A DNA stretch of 64,000 nucleotides from Verrucomicrobiia bacterium (GCA_030432235.1 JAUIHT010000005.1:248001-312000), one strand, 5' to 3'. Counted from the first letter of the stretch, positions 26,414-35,476 are shown. The notes: generated from the sequence alone by a model not told the origin. A program made the numbers and translations.

Positions 26414-26899
26414 CTAGTTCGTGGCGAAGAAGGCTCCGTAGACCACGCCCACCAGATTGTAGACGGTCACACGATCCCGGTCCTGTGAATCGTTGCCCAG
26501 GCCGCGTGCGATCCAGCCGTTGCCGTCACGCTGAATCAGCTCATGCACCACCATTTTGCCCTGACTGTTGCGGTAGGCCACGTGCATGCCGCGTTCCAGG
26601 TCCATGAAGTCAATCGGCGAGATAACAAGTACCGAATTCTCATCATATAGCGGTTCCATGGAGCCACCCCGGCCCAGACCCGCCTGACGCCCGCCCCCGG
26701 CATCCTGCAGTTCCATGGCCGCTTTGAGGGCTTCGTTGCCGCCGAGCGGAGAAGTTGGCGGGGTAACATCGGCATTTTTGGCGCTACTGCTCTCGCAACC
26801 GGCCAAACAAGCGACCAAAACGAGGATCAGGCCATTCAGAACACAAAAACGGGCTGTATTGGCGGCATTCGTAGTATTTTTCAGGGATAGAGGCAGCAT
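26414..26899 (-). CDS. Lipoprotein with S26B-like (Ser-His-Asp) signal-peptidase fold
   Basis: A 161-residue protein with a lipobox VACLAGC, so the mature part is about 125 residues anchored to a membrane. The mature domain shows GSMEPLYDENS (Ser of the signal-peptidase/LexA fold), GMHVAYRNSQGKMVVHELI (His where the Sec11/SipW group has its catalytic His) and ARGLGNDSQDRD (the following Gly-Asn-Asp). The order fits the S26B triad but the enzyme lacks the usual transmembrane helix, being a lipoprotein instead. It is divergent from a paralogue. No experimental function is known to me. Confidence 0.6.
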   Translation of the reverse strand: MLPLSLKNTTNAANTARFCVLNGLILVLVACLAGCESSSAKNADVTPPTSPLGGNEALKAAMELQDAGGGRQAGLGRGGSMEPLYDENSVLVISPIDFMDLERGMHVAYRNSQGKMVVHELIQRDGNGWIARGLGNDSQDRDRVTVYNLVGVVYGAFFATN

Positions 26900-27078
26900 A
26901 ATGTCTGTAATATAGCCTATTATACGGATATTTCCATACAGTCCAGACCTGATGCCCGGGCAAAGTTGCCATGTAAGCGGACTCAGGTGCCATCACCCTG
27001 ATATTTCAGTTCAGAGTCTCGTAAAGTTCCGGTGTCAGTCGGATACAGGTTTTCCCCGAGAAATGGCAAACTGTAGGC

Positions 27079-27540
27079 ATGAAAGCACTACAGCAAAAAA
27101 CCCTGTTTCTGACCATTTTCTTTTCCATCGTCGCCGCCGGATTCGCTCAAGCCAGCAGCTCCGGCATCAGCCTCAATCGCGCGGCTGACGAAGCCCAGCG
27201 CCTGGCAGCTCATCGCCCCGGCTGGAGTGTCATGCTCGGCTCTGGTTCGTCCATGAATCCCCACTACGGAAACGGTGACATCGTCATCGTGGACGACTCC
27301 AACCTCAAGAGCATCCGCCCGGGCATGATTGCGGTCTACAAGGATAACGAAGGAGACCTCGTCGGCCACACCGTCGTCGCGGTCACACCCGACGGCCTGC
27401 GCGTCAAGGGCATCAACAACTCCGGCGAAGACAGCGAACTGGTTAACTCCTCCAACTACCGCGGTGTTGTCGTCGGCATCCTGCGCACGGACGGCCGTGG
27501 CAGCGTCTCCCTGCCCACGGTTATCGGCAAGCGTCAGTAA
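27079..27540 (+). CDS. Secreted protein with S26B-like fold, paralogue of the divergent lipoprotein
   Basis: A 153-residue protein with a signal peptide (about 1-25, ending FAQA). The mature part repeats the plan of the divergent lipoprotein: GSSMNPHYGNGDIVIV (Ser), GMIAVYKDNEGDLVGHTVV (His) and VKGINNSGEDSEL (Asp), followed by a VGILR strand. This is the order of signal-peptidase S26B enzymes, but without a transmembrane anchor it would act in the periplasm or outside. The pair is separated by a 179-bp divergent promoter region in which I see nothing specific. Proteolytic activity is inference. Confidence 0.6.
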   Translation: MKALQQKTLFLTIFFSIVAAGFAQASSSGISLNRAADEAQRLAAHRPGWSVMLGSGSSMNPHYGNGDIVIVDDSNLKSIRPGMIAVYKDNEGDLVGHTVVAVTPDGLRVKGINNSGEDSELVNSSNYRGVVVGILRTDGRGSVSLPTVIGKRQ

Positions 27541-27584
27541 GATTTCGATTGGCAAGCCGGATCGCCCTGGCACATGCTGCCGGG

Positions 27585-27725
27585 ATGAATCCTGGCAAAC
27601 GCTTCATCCTCCTGGTGGCCGCATTGCTGGCCACCTTTCTTTTGGCCGCCTGTGGGCCCTCTCCGGACGAATACGGGGTTGTCACCGATAAACCCCAACC
27701 CACGCGTCTCTCCGGCTCACGCTAA
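27585..27725 (+). CDS. Tiny lipoprotein, 46 residues
   Basis: A frame of 46 codons from the ATG at 27585. It has a basic start (MNPGKR), a hydrophobic h-region and the lipobox LLAAC, leaving a mature peptide of about 24 residues rich in Pro, Asp and Thr. It follows the secreted S26-like gene by 44 bp on the same strand. The perfect lipobox makes it likely to be real. Function unknown. Confidence 0.65.
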   Translation: MNPGKRFILLVAALLATFLLAACGPSPDEYGVVTDKPQPTRLSGSR

Positions 27726-27773
27726 AAAAGCGAAGAGCAACGAGCCACGTTTCTCTCAGGGCCGTCGCCTTGC

Positions 27774-28427
27774 CTACATGCCCATGTAGGTGATGGTCTC
27801 GAGAATGGCCTCCTGGATTTCCTGAATGGCGCGGGCCAGGGCCTGCCCGATGAAATCCATGCGCGCGACCTCGCGAATGCGGTCACGATGGTGGTCCAGC
27901 TCCTCTTCGGAAAATACGGTGCTGCTCAAGTCGCAGGCGTCCATCAGGCAGATGAGGACGACATCCTTCGGGTCCGGCAGACTGTTATGGATGATAACGT
28001 CGCGAATACGGGCTACGACCTCCTTCTCCTCGGTGTCATCGACCACGGGATAGCAGCGCTCCTTGAGCACAAAAAACAGACGATGCTCCTCACGGCGCAG
28101 AATACCCTTCTCGATAAGATCGTTAAAAAGACGCTCGCGCAACTCCGGTGCGTCTGTGGCGACACGCGAGAGGGCGTGGCGAATCGTAGAATTTTCGTCC
28201 GTGGGCAGGCGTGACAACACCGTGTCCAGCAGGGCATCCCCGGTCGGGCTACGGTCAAAGACGTGCAATTGTTTGTCGTCGGTATCGATGCGATTGGCGA
28301 AAGCCAGCTCCATCAGAAGCGCGCCGGCCACAGCAAGATCGAGCGCACGATCCGGCAACGGGCGCAATTTGCCTGAGTTATCATCCAGAGCAAGCAGGAC
28401 GATTTCTTCGGAGAAACGGAGTGCCAT
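27774..28427 (-). CDS. GPP34-family (Golgi phosphoprotein 3-like) protein
   Basis: A 217-residue helical protein. FSEEIVLLALDDNSGKL at the N-terminus, LDLAVAGALLMELA and the DRLF/LIEKGILRREE segment are the hallmarks of the GPP34 family, in which eukaryotic members bind phosphatidylinositol 4-phosphate. Bacterial members are common in actinomycetes and some other phyla with unknown function, perhaps lipid- or membrane-related. It is divergent from the subtilase gene with 113 bp between them. Confidence 0.8.
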   Translation of the reverse strand: MALRFSEEIVLLALDDNSGKLRPLPDRALDLAVAGALLMELAFANRIDTDDKQLHVFDRSPTGDALLDTVLSRLPTDENSTIRHALSRVATDAPELRERLFNDLIEKGILRREEHRLFFVLKERCYPVVDDTEEKEVVARIRDVIIHNSLPDPKDVVLICLMDACDLSSTVFSEEELDHHRDRIREVARMDFIGQALARAIQEIQEAILETITYMGM

Positions 28428-28540
28428 GATGCGAGTTTACCTTAGCAAAGAAGACACACGCCGTCTGCGCAATGCTTTTCCGCGCGCACACTTGCACGCC
28501 GCTGGAACATCTGTCAGCTTTACGGGGTTAGCTGTACCAG

Positions 28541-30154
28541 ATGAAGAAGTTCATAGTCGCCGCCGCCGGATTGGTCCTCTTCGGCCTCATCATGCTCCTG
28601 CTGCGGCCGGAGCGGGATGCCGTGCCGGTCTCCGTGCCGGAAAAGGCCGCTCCGACTCTCAGGGAGTCCAGTGCACCGAAGCCGCGCGCGAATTTCACGG
28701 AAACTTTTATTGAGGAAGAAAAAGCTTTGGAAACAGCACCCGCGCTGCCTCCGTTTCCCAAAGGCGCGTTGCGTGGCGAAATGACCCTGACCTACCCCGA
28801 CGCCGAATCCGCCGAGGCCGCCAGGCAACGCCTGCTCGCGGCAGGTTTCGATATCCTCGGCTACAACCGCGCGCTGAACACCCTGCGCGTGCGCGTCCGG
28901 GGCGCGGATGACCGTCAGGCCCTGGCCCGCTTGGCCGGACCGGATGCGAAACCGGGTTACAACTTTCCCGTGGCCTCTCCCACTCCGCCCACCGGGACTA
29001 AAGCTGTGGGCGGCAGCCAGCCCTTCGGCGCGGACGCAGTAAAATGGATGGGCGGCACGGGAGAGGCATCCGTCGGCAAAGGGGTCAAGGTGGCGGTGGT
29101 GGACACTGGAGACACCGGCCATGGCGCATCCGTGGCATCACTCGTATCGGGTTTGTCCACCGGCATCGCACCGGGCGCGGAAGTATTAAGCATATCATCG
29201 CTCGGTGAAAACGGCCAGGGCGACGCCTTTACCGTTGCCGAAGGCATTGTCTCTGCGGTGGACGCTGGGGCGCGCATCATCAATCTCAGCCTAGGCACCT
29301 ACGGCAACGCAGCAGTCTTGCAGGCCGCAGTAGACTACGCCCAGGCCAACGGGGCAATCGTCGTGGCCGCTGTGGGCAATGATGCCGCCGGACAGGTGAC
29401 CTATCCCGCTGCTTATAACGGTGTCGTGGGTGTGGCATCGGTGGATGCCGCCGGACAAACCGCCACCTTTTCCAACTACGGCAAAGGCGTGGACATCGCC
29501 GCGCCGGGCGTCGAGGTACAGGCAGCCATCCCAATGCCAGAAGCTTTTGCTGATGACCTCCGAAATATTGCCACCACCTATGGCCCGAACGTTGGTATTG
29601 GAGCGGAGGCTTACACCAGCTTCTCCGGCACCTCGGCCTCAACTCCGCTGGTCTCCGGTGCACTGGCGGCCTTACTTTCGGAAAACCCGAGCATGAGCAA
29701 TGAACAGGCCGTCGAGATTCTCCTCTCGACTGCTAACGACAGCGGCGCACCGGGTGAAGACGACTACCTCGGTGCCGGCTCGGCCAACCTCGAGCGCATG
29801 CTGGAATACAGCCAAACCGGTGTCAGCGACGTCGCCATCGCCGATCACTATTTAGCCAGTGGCGATTCCGAGGCCGTCAGTGTGCTGGTCAGCGTGCAGA
29901 ATCGCGGCACGGAGTGGTCCGGAGACCTCACTCTGGAAATCGCCTACGAAGGCCGTCAGCAAAGCTATCTCATCGGTGGCCTCAACCCCGGCGAGACCAT
30001 GGCACAGGAAATCCTCTTAAATCCCACCTTGTTAACCAACGGAGGCAGCACACTGGTGCAATCGCGCGTCACCAGTAGCAGTGAAGATGTTCGCCCCGAC
30101 GACAACTCCCGCGCTACCCGCATCAGCTTGCAGGTGAAGGAAAGCAGCGAATAA
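28541..30154 (+). CDS. S8 family serine peptidase (subtilase) with collapsed Asp-His spacing
   Basis: A 537-residue protein with an N-terminal signal-anchor (about 1-22), a propeptide-like domain (about 70-145) and an S8 catalytic domain. Asp188 is in VAVVDTG, His194 in TGHGASVASLVSG, the oxyanion Asn280 in AVGND and Ser365 in FSGTSASTPLVSG. Only six residues separate Asp and His, against roughly 30 in subtilisin, so the usual intervening loop is missing. A beta-rich C-terminal domain (about 430-537) resembles CARDB/cell-adhesion modules. It is likely a cell-envelope protease. The start is taken at the anchor. Confidence 0.82.
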   Translation: MKKFIVAAAGLVLFGLIMLLLRPERDAVPVSVPEKAAPTLRESSAPKPRANFTETFIEEEKALETAPALPPFPKGALRGEMTLTYPDAESAEAARQRLLAAGFDILGYNRALNTLRVRVRGADDRQALARLAGPDAKPGYNFPVASPTPPTGTKAVGGSQPFGADAVKWMGGTGEASVGKGVKVAVVDTGDTGHGASVASLVSGLSTGIAPGAEVLSISSLGENGQGDAFTVAEGIVSAVDAGARIINLSLGTYGNAAVLQAAVDYAQANGAIVVAAVGNDAAGQVTYPAAYNGVVGVASVDAAGQTATFSNYGKGVDIAAPGVEVQAAIPMPEAFADDLRNIATTYGPNVGIGAEAYTSFSGTSASTPLVSGALAALLSENPSMSNEQAVEILLSTANDSGAPGEDDYLGAGSANLERMLEYSQTGVSDVAIADHYLASGDSEAVSVLVSVQNRGTEWSGDLTLEIAYEGRQQSYLIGGLNPGETMAQEILLNPTLLTNGGSTLVQSRVTSSSEDVRPDDNSRATRISLQVKESSE

Positions 30155-30227
30155 GCGGGCAGCCAGCCATGGACTGATCTCCACATTGTCCTGTGCGGTC
30201 ACGCACCGCGCAGCCCCAGATATGCGT

Positions 30228-30875
30228 TTATTCAGGACGCACGTACGGGTTGCTCTTTTTCTCGCGGGCCACGGTAGTGGCCGGACCATGGCCGGGATAC
30301 AGCGTGGTAGTGTCCGGCAGTGTGTAAATCTGGTCGCGGATGGATTTCTCCAACAGCTCGAAACTGCCACCGGGCAGATCGGTGCGACCAATGCTCCCGG
30401 CGAAGATGGCGTCGCCCACGAACGCAAGCTCCTCACCAGGGAAATAGATGACAACATTGTCCGGCGAGTGTCCCGGCACATGACGAATCTCAACCGGACG
30501 CCCCAGCAGCGTCAGCTCCGCCGGAGTAGTCAGCCAGGAGTCGATTTGCGGGACCTTGGCCTCACCGGGCACACCGAACATACTTAACTGTTGAGGCAAT
30601 ACGGAGAGCAGCTCGCGTCCGTCTTCGTGCAGGCTGAGAGGAATGCCCGCCTCATTGAGCACTTCACCGTCCAGGACATGATCGAAGTGCGCATGGGTCA
30701 ACAGGCAGGCCTCCAGAGTCAATCCCTCGCGCTCGAGCAGTGGCCCGATTTTCGACCAGGCGCCCAACGGCGCGTCAATGAGTACGGCGCGGCGCGACTC
30801 GGTGTCGGCCACGAGAAAGGCGTTGGTCTCCACCGGCGGCAACGGAAAGGTCTGGATTTTCAGCATTGCCGCCAT
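30228..30875 (-). CDS. Metallo-beta-lactamase-fold hydrolase (glyoxalase II-like)
   Basis: Started at the ATG at 30875, which has GGGGAG about seven bases upstream (215 residues); an upstream start would add 30 residues of poor sequence. THAHFDHV is the metal-binding HxHxDH motif, followed by GHSPDNV, FVGDAIF (bridging Asp) and PGHGPATTV (last His). The family cleaves thioesters or other hydrolysable bonds with two metals in the cytosol; the closest group is GloB/YcbL-type hydrolases. The exact substrate is unknown. It is divergent from lepB. Confidence 0.85.
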   Translation of the reverse strand: MAAMLKIQTFPLPPVETNAFLVADTESRRAVLIDAPLGAWSKIGPLLEREGLTLEACLLTHAHFDHVLDGEVLNEAGIPLSLHEDGRELLSVLPQQLSMFGVPGEAKVPQIDSWLTTPAELTLLGRPVEIRHVPGHSPDNVVIYFPGEELAFVGDAIFAGSIGRTDLPGGSFELLEKSIRDQIYTLPDTTTLYPGHGPATTVAREKKSNPYVRPE

Positions 30876-31004
30876 GAAAAGGCTCCCCGGTGCAGTTGCC
30901 AGCGTGAAATGTTGGTGACAGCCAGTCGGCCCCACAGGTAGGTCCCTCAGATTAAGCGTTGCCAAGGCCGAGTCGCTGCTATCCCTTTGGCTCTTTCATA
31001 TAGA

Positions 31005-32330
31005 ATGAGCAAGTCTGCTAAAAAGCTACGTAAGGAGGCGCATAATCTCTGTCGCATGGCCGACAAGGTTCTGGCTTATCGCCGTGACCTCATGCCCGCG
31101 GAAGCCATCGCCGAAATCGAGGCTCAGCGCGACCATCTCAATGGTATGCTGACCGAAAAGGAGCAATCCGCGCGCCCTGAGACCATCCAGCGCGCCATGA
31201 GCCGCCTCGACGCCATCATGAAGCCCCACGGCGGTGACATCTATCCGGTCACCTTCGCCGGCGAAAACGTCGAAATGCTGCTGGTGGCGGCCATTCTGGC
31301 CATCGGCATCCGCACCTTTTTCCTTCAGCCCTTCAAGATACCGACAAACTCCATGTGGCCCACTTACGCGGGCATGACGGAAAAGGTCTACTCCATCGAC
31401 GAAGCCGGACCCAACGCCTTGGAAAAAATCTGGCATTTCGTTACCCTCGGAGCGGTCAACTACGACGAACCCGCTCCAGTCGCCGGCGAGGTCATCATAC
31501 CCTTTGGCATCAAAACCGACGAAGGCTGGCAAGCGTTGGCCAGTTACGTTCCCATTAAAGCCCGGAAATGGCTGATTTTACCGACGCAAAAACTCCGCTA
31601 CTCACTTTTTGTGGGTGGTCAGCCGGTCTCCTTCGAGGTGCCCGCAGACTTCCGCCTCGATGAAGTCATCCGTCAGACCTATTTCCCGGACTACCCCACT
31701 CTGCAGGCGGCCTTCGAGGACGCAAAACGGAAGGGAACGCTCATTGAAGGAAGCCACGGCGGAATAGCCATTCCTACCAACCATAAGCTGCAGGCTGGCC
31801 AAAGCGTACTGGATTTCGACATCGACACTGGCGACATGCTCTTTGTCGACCGCTTCACCTATAATTTTATCCCGCCCAAGGTTGGCGACCCTATCGTCTT
31901 TCGCACCAACGAAATACCCGGCTTAGTCGATAAAAAAACCGGTGCCCCCGCCGAGCAGTATTACATCAAACGCCTTGTGGGCCAAGCCGGCGACACGCTG
32001 GAAGTACGCGAACCAGTACTCTACCGCAACGGCGAGCCAATTGAGGGTGCCGATGCCTTCCAGAAAAACTCCGAGCAAATTGAAGATTACCCGGGATATA
32101 AAGCTATGTGGCGGCTTAGCTCCGGTCAGACCGACACCGTGCCCGAGGGCTACGTCTACGCCATGGGTGACAACTCACCAGCCAGTTACGACAGCCGTGG
32201 CTGGGGCATGGGTCTACCCTCTGCCCTGGCGGACAAGCCCAATCTCAACTACGTGCCGGAAAAGGAAGTCATCGGAGAGGCCTTCTTTATCTTCTATCCA
32301 TTCACGCATCGCTGGGGTCTGGCGGACTGA
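31005..32330 (+). CDS. lepB: Signal peptidase I, long form
   Basis: Started at the ATG at 31005 (441 residues). A hydrophilic N-terminal part of about 75 residues precedes the only clear membrane helix (about 83-103), then FKIPTNSMWPT with nucleophile Ser116. The general base Lys322 in YYIKRLVGQAGD lies 206 residues later, against about 55 in E. coli; the insertion is a hydrophilic region of unknown use. GDNSPASYDSRGWG is the conserved last box. It removes signal peptides from exported proteins at the outer face of the inner membrane. The neighbouring S26-like and subtilase genes form a protease cluster. Confidence 0.9.
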   Translation: MSKSAKKLRKEAHNLCRMADKVLAYRRDLMPAEAIAEIEAQRDHLNGMLTEKEQSARPETIQRAMSRLDAIMKPHGGDIYPVTFAGENVEMLLVAAILAIGIRTFFLQPFKIPTNSMWPTYAGMTEKVYSIDEAGPNALEKIWHFVTLGAVNYDEPAPVAGEVIIPFGIKTDEGWQALASYVPIKARKWLILPTQKLRYSLFVGGQPVSFEVPADFRLDEVIRQTYFPDYPTLQAAFEDAKRKGTLIEGSHGGIAIPTNHKLQAGQSVLDFDIDTGDMLFVDRFTYNFIPPKVGDPIVFRTNEIPGLVDKKTGAPAEQYYIKRLVGQAGDTLEVREPVLYRNGEPIEGADAFQKNSEQIEDYPGYKAMWRLSSGQTDTVPEGYVYAMGDNSPASYDSRGWGMGLPSALADKPNLNYVPEKEVIGEAFFIFYPFTHRWGLAD

Positions 32331-32483
32331 GCGGCTGTAACGAACATTTTACAGGCACAAATCCAGCTAATTCGGCTCATCGGCCTTGCTTATAGCCGCA
32401 GGGATGTTTTGATGAATAGCAAATAGGCTCCGATTAGGGGTTGATTCTCCAAAAGAGCCTCCTACAAACTGCACAGGACTTTT
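32331..32483 (+). promoter_or_regulatory. Leader of the complex I operon, with two inverted repeats
   Basis: 153 bp with no gene. GCGGCTGTAA (32331-32340) and TTATAGCCGC (32390-32399) pair with one mismatch. AGGCTC (32425-32430) and GAGCCT (32455-32460) form a second dyad. AGGA lies seven bases before nuoB. Any role in regulation is a guess. No nuoA is encoded here. Confidence 0.35.
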
Positions 32484-33032
32484 ATGAGGGGTAACACGAC
32501 GGAATACGCTTACAACAGCAAGGTCGAGGGCGAGGTAGTCGTCTCGCGGGCCGACGCCGTAATCAACTGGATCCGCAAGCACTCGGTCTGGCCGATGCCC
32601 ATGGGCCTTGCCTGCTGCGCCATTGAGATGATGGCCGTGGCCGCCTCCCGCTTCGATATTTCCCGCTTCGGCATGGAGGTGATGCGCTTTTCCCCCCGCC
32701 AGGCCGACTGCATGATAGTCGCCGGCACCGTCACCTACAAGATGGCCGAGGTCGTACGCCGCATCTACGACCAAATGGCCGAGCCCAAATGGGTCGTGGC
32801 CATGGGCGCCTGCGCCTCCACCGGCGGCATGTACCGATCCTACGCCGTTTTGCAGGGCGTGGACCGCGTCGTGCCGGTGGACGTCTACATCAGCGGCTGC
32901 CCGCCCCGCCCCGAGGCCCTGCTCGACGGCATGATGCGCCTGCAGGATAAAATTTCCACTGAAAAATCGGTCACCAATCTGCTAAAGAAAGACATGCATC
33001 CGGCGCCGGCCCTGGCCGAAGCCGCCAAGTAA
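32484..33032 (+). CDS. nuoB: NADH-quinone oxidoreductase subunit B
   Basis: A 182-residue subunit carrying the N2 4Fe-4S cluster next to the quinone site. Ligand cysteines are in [10 protein letters not shown] (two adjacent), GACAS and SGCPPRPE, as in all NuoB. It is the first nuo gene here; the operon order nuoB-C-D-E-F-G-H-I-J-K-L-M-N follows without interruption. An AGGA ribosome site supports this ATG. Confidence 0.96.
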   Translation: MRGNTTEYAYNSKVEGEVVVSRADAVINWIRKHSVWPMPMGLACCAIEMMAVAASRFDISRFGMEVMRFSPRQADCMIVAGTVTYKMAEVVRRIYDQMAEPKWVVAMGACASTGGMYRSYAVLQGVDRVVPVDVYISGCPPRPEALLDGMMRLQDKISTEKSVTNLLKKDMHPAPALAEAAK

Positions 33033-33041
33033 ACTCCCTGC

Positions 33042-33665
33042 ATGGACGACGCTACCGCCAAACAGTTCCTGGAGCGATTTCCCGAGGCCAAGCCGCGTGA
33101 GTCGCTCGACTATAAAGCCTACGACGTACCCGCCGACAAGCTGGTGGAGGTCTGCCGCGTCCTACGGGACGACTTCGGCTTCACCATGCTGACCGATTCC
33201 ACCGCCATCGACTGGGGCGAGGAGACCAGCCCGCGCTTCACCGGTATTTACCACCTGTTTTCCTGGCTCGGAGCCCGGTACGTACGCATCGCCGCCAACT
33301 GCCCGGACGATGCCGCCCCCGCCCTGCCCAGCTTGGTGGAACTCTTTCCCATTGCCAACTGGCAGGAGCGTGAAACCTTCGACATGTTCGGCATCCGCTT
33401 TACCGGCCACCCGGACCTGCGCCGCATCCTCATGTGGGACGACTACCCGTACCACCCTCTGCGCAAGGAGTTCCCGCTCGCCGGCCACGACGGCGACCTG
33501 CCTGCCGCGGACGTCGCCGAGGCCACCAAGGCCAAGGTCATCCCCGCCCCGATGATGGGTGGGCCGTTCCACGCGCCGCAAAAAGACCATATGTCCAAGC
33601 GCGAGCCCCGTGGGGCCGACCAGAGCTGGAACGAAGCCAAACCCAAACCCTGTAGCAAGGACTGA
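33042..33665 (+). CDS. nuoC: NADH-quinone oxidoreductase subunit C
   Basis: A 207-residue peripheral-arm subunit. ERETFDMFGIRFTGHPDLRRILMW and the DYPYHPLRKEFPL end are the family signature. It is separate from NuoD, as in most bacteria other than the enteric group. The last 35 or so residues, after the conserved core, are Lys/Pro-rich and probably flexible. It starts ten bases after nuoB. Confidence 0.95.
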   Translation: MDDATAKQFLERFPEAKPRESLDYKAYDVPADKLVEVCRVLRDDFGFTMLTDSTAIDWGEETSPRFTGIYHLFSWLGARYVRIAANCPDDAAPALPSLVELFPIANWQERETFDMFGIRFTGHPDLRRILMWDDYPYHPLRKEFPLAGHDGDLPAADVAEATKAKVIPAPMMGGPFHAPQKDHMSKREPRGADQSWNEAKPKPCSKD

Positions 33666-33673
33666 TTCTCACC

Positions 33674-34915
33674 ATGCCCGCCACCACCAAGGAAGTTGAC
33701 ATGCAGGACGTCGCCGCACGCGGCGCCGACTACGGCGAAGAGCTGCATGGCGAAGAGATGACGCTCAACATGGGGCCCTCGCACCCGGCCACCCACGGTG
33801 TGCTGCGGCTGCGCCTCAAGCTCGACGGCGACTTTATTACCGAATGCGACCCGGTCATCGGTTACCTGCACCGCGGCGATGAGAAAATCGCCGAGAACAT
33901 GACCTACAACCAGTTCGTGCCCTACACGGACCGCCTGGACTATCTCGCGCCGCTGGCCAACAACGTGTGCTACGCCATCGCGGTGGAAAAGCTGGCCAAT
34001 CTGGAGGTGCCACCCCGCTGCCAGACCATCCGCATTATCTGCTGCGAGCTGGCCCGCATCTCCTCCCACTTGCTGGGCTTGGGCGTCTACGGCATGGACA
34101 CCGGGGCCATGACCACCTTCCTCTACACCTTTACCGAGCGCGAAAAGCTTTACTCGCTCTTCGAGGAGCTGACCGGTGCACGCTTCACCACCAGTTATAC
34201 CCGTATCGGTGGCGTGGCGCGCGACATTCCGGAGGGCTGGCTGGGCCGCGTCAGCAACTTCCTCAACCAGTTCGAGCCCAAGATTGACGAGCTCGATAAC
34301 CTGCTGACACGCAATAAGATATTCCTCGACCGCACCAAGGACATCGCCATTATTTCCCGCGAGGATGCGATTGCCTACGCCTTTACCGGGCCCAATCTGC
34401 GCGCTTCCGGGGTCGACAGCGACCTGCGCCGCGACCGTCCCTACTGCGGTTACGAAGACTACGATTTCGAGGTGCCCATCGGCACCGTCGGTGACGCCTA
34501 CGACCGCTATCTGGTCCGCATGGAGGAAGTCCGCCAAAGCGTGCGCATCGTCCGCCAGGCCATCGACAAGATGCCGGAAGGACCGTACTTTGCCGAGGAC
34601 GCCAAGAAAATCCACGTCCCGCCCAAGGCCAAGGTGCTGACCAGCATGGAGGAGCTTATCCAGAACTTCATGATCGTCACCGAAGGCCCTCAAATGCCCG
34701 CCGGCGAAGTTTACTTTGAAGCGGAAAATCCGAAGGGCATCCTCGGTTTCTTCATCCACAGCAAAGGCGGCGGTGTGCCCTTCCGCCTCAAGATCCGCGC
34801 CCCCTCCTTCTGCTCGCTCAGCATCCTGCCAAAGATCGCCAAAGGCTTGATGATGTCGGACGTGCCCGTCGTTCTCGGCAGCTTCGACTTCGTCATGGGA
34901 GAATGCGACCGCTGA
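33674..34915 (+). CDS. nuoD: NADH-quinone oxidoreductase subunit D
   Basis: A 413-residue subunit that lines the quinone cavity with NuoB. MTLNMGPSHPATHGVLRL near the start and GYLHRGDEKIAE carry the conserved His and Tyr region, and DFVMGECDR ends the protein where many others have GDVDR. It starts nine bases after nuoC. Confidence 0.96.
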   Translation: MPATTKEVDMQDVAARGADYGEELHGEEMTLNMGPSHPATHGVLRLRLKLDGDFITECDPVIGYLHRGDEKIAENMTYNQFVPYTDRLDYLAPLANNVCYAIAVEKLANLEVPPRCQTIRIICCELARISSHLLGLGVYGMDTGAMTTFLYTFTEREKLYSLFEELTGARFTTSYTRIGGVARDIPEGWLGRVSNFLNQFEPKIDELDNLLTRNKIFLDRTKDIAIISREDAIAYAFTGPNLRASGVDSDLRRDRPYCGYEDYDFEVPIGTVGDAYDRYLVRMEEVRQSVRIVRQAIDKMPEGPYFAEDAKKIHVPPKAKVLTSMEELIQNFMIVTEGPQMPAGEVYFEAENPKGILGFFIHSKGGGVPFRLKIRAPSFCSLSILPKIAKGLMMSDVPVVLGSFDFVMGECDR

Positions 34916-34942
34916 TTTTTTTCTGATTTCGATTACTGACAC

Positions 34943-35476
34943 ATGGACCTTTCCGAACAGACGCTCGAAAAAATCGAGAAGACCATCGCCAAGTTTCCGA
35001 AGAAACGCAGTGCGATGCTGCCCATCCTGCACCTGATTCAGGAGGAAAAGGGCTACCTCGATCCGGAGGCCGAGGAATGGGTCGCGGCCAAGCTGGAAGT
35101 GACCCCCATCCAGGTGCGCGAGGTCGTGACGTTCTACCCAATGTACCGCCAGAAGCCCATCGGCAAGGTCCACGTCAAAGTCTGCCGCACCCTCTCCTGC
35201 GCTCTCGTCGGAGCCTATAAGGTCTGCGAGAAGCTCGAAGAAGAGCTCAAGTGCAAGCGCGGGGAAACCTCCGCCGACGGCAAATATACCATCGAGTTCG
35301 TCGAGTGCATCGCCGACTGCGGCAAGGGCCCCGTCGTGCAGGTCGACGACAAGATGTACGAACTTATCAAACCCGAAAAGGCCGGTGAGCTGGCCGAGGA
35401 AATCAAGCGCATGGCTGAGGCTGGCCCCGAAGCCGTCGCCACCGCTCAACCCGGAACCCCCGGCTTCAAGGGATGA
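34943..35476 (+). CDS. nuoE: NADH-quinone oxidoreductase subunit E
   Basis: A 177-residue 2Fe-2S subunit of the NADH-oxidising module. The N1a ligands are in CRTLSC and CIADCG. EVVTFYPMYRQ and GKYTIEF are typical. The last 20 residues are Ala/Pro-rich. It overlaps nuoF by four bases, so the two are coupled. Confidence 0.94.
   Translation: MDLSEQTLEKIEKTIAKFPKKRSAMLPILHLIQEEKGYLDPEAEEWVAAKLEVTPIQVREVVTFYPMYRQKPIGKVHVKVCRTLSCALVGAYKVCEKLEEELKCKRGETSADGKYTIEFVECIADCGKGPVVQVDDKMYELIKPEKAGELAEEIKRMAEAGPEAVATAQPGTPGFKG

Noticed and set aside
28429-28713. Plus-strand frame starting MRVYLSKEDTRRLRNAF that overlaps the subtilase start
   Set aside because: The beginning looks protein-like but it soon runs into Arg-rich shadow of the subtilase gene; no family match.
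33443-35449. Very long open frame (668 codons) on the minus strand opposite nuoC-nuoE
   Set aside because: Antisense shadow of high-GC codon use; the protein has no motif and the opposite strand holds three certain genes.
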